DNA from: Veillonellaceae bacterium
GTDB taxonomy: Bacteria; Bacillota_C; Negativicutes; Veillonellales; Veillonellaceae
Direction of reading: 5' to 3'
DNA: 8,953 bases
Assembly (NCBI GenBank): GCA_902834965.1
Contig: CADFKY010000035.1
Coordinates: 1-8,953, forward strand
The position numbers and the translations under genes were made by a program. This document shows, piece after piece, positions 7,148-8,953 of the stretch; position 1 is the stretch's first letter, and every line of letters starts with the position of its first letter. The notes under the pieces are model-generated. The model saw only the letters and a list, made by a program, of their open reading frames with translations, made no database searches and was not told the origin of the DNA.

Positions 7148-7627
7148 ATGAGATTTTATGTAGTTTGTATTGGCAAGTTAAAAGACGCTTACTTGCGCGA
7201 TGGGGTAGCAGAATTTGTAAAACGTATGCGTCCATACGGGGGCATTACGATTACAGAATTAAATGAAAGTAAAATTGGAGACAAACCAAGTGATGCAGAT
7301 CGTAAACAAGTCGTTGCAGAAGAAGGGGAACGTTTATTAAAAGCTGTTCCAAAGAATGCTTATACAGTGTTGTTAGATGTGTACGGTAAAACGATGTCCT
7401 CTGAAGACTTGGCCAAAACAATAGCTAAACTAGAAGTCGATGGTATAAGTGATATGGCGTTCATCATTGGCGGTGCTTTTGGAGTAAGCGATGAGTTGCG
7501 CAAGTCCGTGAATTATAAATTATCCTTTAGTCCTATGACATTTACCCATCAAATGGTACGCTTATTACTAGTAGAGCAAATTTATAGAGCATCTAAAATT
7601 AATCGCAATGAACCATATCATTGGTGA
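7148..7627 (+). CDS. rlmH: 23S rRNA (pseudouridine-1915-N3)-methyltransferase RlmH
   Basis: A full-length 159-residue RlmH, the SPOUT-class enzyme that uses S-adenosylmethionine to methylate N3 of pseudouridine 1915 in helix 69 of 23S rRNA on assembled ribosomes. Family marks are the N-terminal FYVVCIGKLKD, LLDVYGKTMSSE (75-86), the SAM-binding IIGGAFGVSDELR (106-118), and the C-terminal knot segment FSPMTFTHQMVRLLLVEQIYRA (127-148) ending in NEPYHW. The family usually ends in PYHK or similar; the final Trp here is a small variation. The start is 3 bp after the walJ stop, and its ribosome binding site AGAGG (7137-7141) lies inside the end of walJ, which suggests translational coupling. No GC-rich terminator follows. 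Confidence 0.96.
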   Translation: MRFYVVCIGKLKDAYLRDGVAEFVKRMRPYGGITITELNESKIGDKPSDADRKQVVAEEGERLLKAVPKNAYTVLLDVYGKTMSSEDLAKTIAKLEVDGISDMAFIIGGAFGVSDELRKSVNYKLSFSPMTFTHQMVRLLLVEQIYRASKINRNEPYHW

Positions 7628-7694
7628 TGTAGTTAATTTAAATAGATTGTATCTCTTGAATAAATAATATAATTATGATGAGGGTAGATTGATT

Positions 7695-7717
7695 TAGTAT
7701 CAGTATAAGAAATACTA
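7695..7717 (+). repeat. Short inverted repeat in the rlmH-CBS gap
   Basis: TAGTAT (7695-7700) pairs with ATACTA (7712-7717) around an 11-nt loop. It lies upstream of the likely CBS-gene promoter and could be an operator or chance in AT-rich DNA. Confidence 0.25.
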
Positions 7718-7742
7718 TTAGAATAGACTTACAAATTATTTA

Positions 7743-7748
7743 TATAAT
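7743..7748 (+). promoter_or_regulatory. Candidate -10 box for the CBS-protein gene
   Basis: TATAAT is exact. No strong -35 is found at 16-18 nt; TTAGAA (7718-7723) lies 19 nt away. A second exact TATAAT at 7791-7796 is an alternative and would give a much shorter leader. Because the region is very AT-rich, either match could be chance. Confidence 0.35.
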
Positions 7749-7779
7749 GTTCTTATAAAAAAAGGAGTTTTATTATATT

Positions 7780-7833
7780 ATGTCGAATAGTATAATAAAG
7801 CAAGATGTATTTGTAAGGAGGAATTCACTATGA
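7780..7833 (+). CDS. Possible 17-codon upstream ORF overlapping the CBS gene start
   Basis: A short ORF (MSNSIIKQDVFVRRNSL) begins at ATG 7780 and stops at TGA 7831-7833. The stop overlaps the next gene's ATG as ATGA. AAAGGAG (7761-7767) is 12 nt upstream, a long but possible spacing. Its codons for Arg-Arg are AGG AGG, which are also the ribosome binding site of the next gene. It may be a leader peptide or uORF that couples translation, or it may be chance. I recognise no homologue. Confidence 0.25.
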   Translation: MSNSIIKQDVFVRRNSL

Positions 7834-8285
7834 AAATCCAAGAAGTAATGAATAAATACCCTGTTACTGTTGGCAAAGATGCGCCAATTTCTGATGTGGC
7901 TGATTTGTTGGTAAAATATAATTTAACAGCTGTTTCCGTAGTGGATGACAACAATAAATTATTAGGTATTATTTCTGAAGGCGATTTGCTTTACAAAAAA
8001 GTACGTCCTCATGTACCTCACTATGTAAATGTATTAGGCGCAAGTATCTATTACAATGGCATTGGCGAATATAATGCTCAATTTAAAAAATTATTAGCGT
8101 CTCATGTTCATGAATTGATGACTGAAGAAGTAATTACAACTACACCGGATAAAGATGTAGAAGAAATTGTATCTGTTATGCTTGATCAACATTTGAAAAA
8201 TGTTCCTGTAGTAGACAAGGATTACCATTTGATTGGTATCTTATCTCGCCGTGACATCATCAAATTGATCGCTAAAGATAACTAA
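7830..8285 (+). CDS. Two-CBS-domain protein
   Basis: A 151-residue stand-alone CBS pair, a module that usually binds adenine nucleotides or S-adenosylmethionine and senses energy state. CBS1 covers about 1-57 and ends with GIISEGDLL (46-54); CBS2 covers about 93-149 and ends with GILSRRDII (136-144). Each has the ribose-binding S-x-x-D pattern (Ser49/Asp52 and Ser139/Asp142). A linker at 58-92 containing RPHVPHYVNVLG joins them, as in other short bacterial CBS proteins. There is no catalytic, membrane or DNA-binding domain, so it probably acts through a partner. A strong ribosome binding site AAGGAGG (7815-7821) is 8 nt before the ATG. The gene has its own leader and terminator, so it looks like a single-gene unit. 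Its biological role is unknown. Confidence 0.92.
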   Translation: MKIQEVMNKYPVTVGKDAPISDVADLLVKYNLTAVSVVDDNNKLLGIISEGDLLYKKVRPHVPHYVNVLGASIYYNGIGEYNAQFKKLLASHVHELMTEEVITTTPDKDVEEIVSVMLDQHLKNVPVVDKDYHLIGILSRRDIIKLIAKDN

Positions 8286-8309
8286 TTCGCATAATTATGT
8301 AATACATAG

Positions 8310-8338
8310 AAAGACCACCCGTTTTGGGGTGGTCTTTT
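8310..8338 (+). terminator. Intrinsic terminator after the CBS-protein gene
   Basis: An 11-bp perfect stem (8310-8320 with 8327-8337) with a GC-rich core closes a six-base loop and ends in TTTT (8335-8338). The complementary A-run at its 5' edge gives some ability to act on the opposite strand. It separates the CBS gene from tig. Confidence 0.9.
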
Positions 8339-8361
8339 AGTGTAAATTGAGAAGAATTGCA

Positions 8362-8399
8362 TTGACCTTGCATTTATGTTATTATTAGGAGTGCATAAT
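8362..8399 (+). promoter_or_regulatory. Candidate tig promoter region
   Basis: TTGACC (8362-8367) is a good -35, and TATTAG (8383-8388) a moderate -10 at a short 15-nt spacing. TTGCAT (8368-8373) with CATAAT (8394-8399) is an alternative at a long 20-nt spacing. Neither pair is ideal, but a promoter is expected here because a strong terminator lies directly upstream. Confidence 0.35.
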
Positions 8400-8414
8400 A
8401 TACTACAGAAATTT

Positions 8415-8427
8415 GGGCGTATTGCCC
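8415..8427 (+). promoter_or_regulatory. Small GC hairpin in the tig leader
   Basis: GGGC (8415-8418) pairs with GCCC (8424-8427) around GTATT, ending 4 nt before the GAGGAGG ribosome binding site (8431-8437). It is one of few GC-rich patches in the leader and could influence ribosome access or mRNA stability; the role is inferred. Confidence 0.3.
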
Positions 8428-8448
8428 TTCGAGGAGGACATATTTTAA

Positions 8449-8953
8449 ATGAAAGCAACTGTAAATCCTGTTGATCAACACGTAGTAACGTTAACTATTG
8501 AAGTACCTGCAGCAGAAGTAGATAAAGGCATTAAACAAGCTGTAAAACGCATTGCAGGTCAAGTGAACATCCCTGGCTTCCGTAAAGGCCATGCGCCTCG
8601 CCGTATTTTGGAAATGAACTTCGGCAAAGAAGCTATCTTGGAAGAAGCATTCGAAGTATTGGCTAGCCAAAACTACAGTGCTGCACTTCGTGAAAACGAT
8701 ATCGTTCCAGTATCTGAACCAGAAATCGAACGCGAACAATTCGAAGAAGGTAAAGACTTGATTTTCAAAGCTACTGTAACTAAACGCCCTGAAGTTAAAC
8801 TTGGCGATTACAAAGGCTTAGAAGCAGAAAAACAAGACGCTACAGTAACTGACGAACAAATCGAAGAACAATTGAACAATATTCGTGAACAACAAGCAAA
8901 AATGGTTGTTGCTGAAGAAGGCGCTACAATTCAAAAAGACGACTTCGCAGTAA
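8449..8953 (+). CDS. tig: Trigger factor, 3'-truncated (N-terminal 168 residues)
   Basis: The N-terminal part of the ribosome-associated chaperone and peptidyl-prolyl isomerase that meets nascent chains at the exit tunnel. Residues 1 to about 115 form the ribosome-binding domain, with the signature IPGFRKGHAP at 41-50 (Gly43, Phe44, Arg45, Lys46, Gly47, Pro50) that docks on ribosomal protein L23. Residues about 116-155 form the charged linker, and the start of the FKBP-type isomerase domain (VVAEEGATIQKDDFAV) reaches the window end. The rest lies outside. The ATG is preceded by GAGGAGG (8431-8437) at a slightly long 11-nt spacing. Codons look strongly biased, as expected for a highly expressed gene. 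In many bacteria clpP and clpX follow tig, but that cannot be seen here. Confidence 0.95.
   Translation, partial: MKATVNPVDQHVVTLTIEVPAAEVDKGIKQAVKRIAGQVNIPGFRKGHAPRRILEMNFGKEAILEEAFEVLASQNYSAALRENDIVPVSEPEIEREQFEEGKDLIFKATVTKRPEVKLGDYKGLEAEKQDATVTDEQIEEQLNNIREQQAKMVVAEEGATIQKDDFAV

Noticed and set aside
8491..8739. Minus-strand open frame opposite tig
   Set aside because: It lies fully within the clear trigger factor reading frame and its translation resembles no recognisable protein.

Overview
The window is AT-rich, and every gene I can support is on the + strand. It looks like chromosome from an anaerobic member of the Negativicutes, most likely Veillonella or a close relative. This is inferred from base composition, strong AGGAGG-type ribosome binding sites, a selenium-dependent-type xanthine dehydrogenase for purine use, and the walJ-rlmH pair. 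The genus is not proven by anything in the window.

Region 1 (1-4860) is a purine/cyclic-amide catabolism block. It holds the C-terminal part of a dihydropyrimidinase/hydantoinase (cut by the window start), then a molybdenum hydroxylase of the selenium-dependent xanthine dehydrogenase type that fuses two [2Fe-2S] domains to the molybdopterin domain. After a 145-nt gap containing a very stable hairpin comes an NCS2 purine/xanthine/urate-type permease. Together they would import an oxopurine, oxidise it, and hydrolyse a cyclic amide. The FAD subunit, selenium insertion factors and ring-opening partners are not in the window. A strong intrinsic terminator (4967-5005) closes the block.

Region 2 (about 5030-7627) starts after a plausible -10 element. 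It encodes a RuBisCO-like protein (RLP, form IV) that lacks several RuBisCO catalytic residues and carries Lys-Asp-Asp-His where RuBisCO has Lys-Asp-Asp-Glu. Next are a WalJ/YycJ metallo-beta-lactamase-fold protein and RlmH, the 23S rRNA pseudouridine-1915 methyltransferase. The last two are 3 bp apart and probably translationally coupled. The RLP is the most unusual gene here: no other sugar-phosphate or methionine-salvage gene is visible near it.

Region 3 (7628-8338) has a 202-nt AT-rich leader with a possible 17-codon upstream ORF, a two-CBS-domain protein, and a strong terminator. Region 4 (8339-8953) is the leader and first 168 codons of trigger factor (tig), cut by the window end.

No tRNA, rRNA, CRISPR array, insertion sequence or phage gene is seen. 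No gene-free stretch exceeds about 210 bases.
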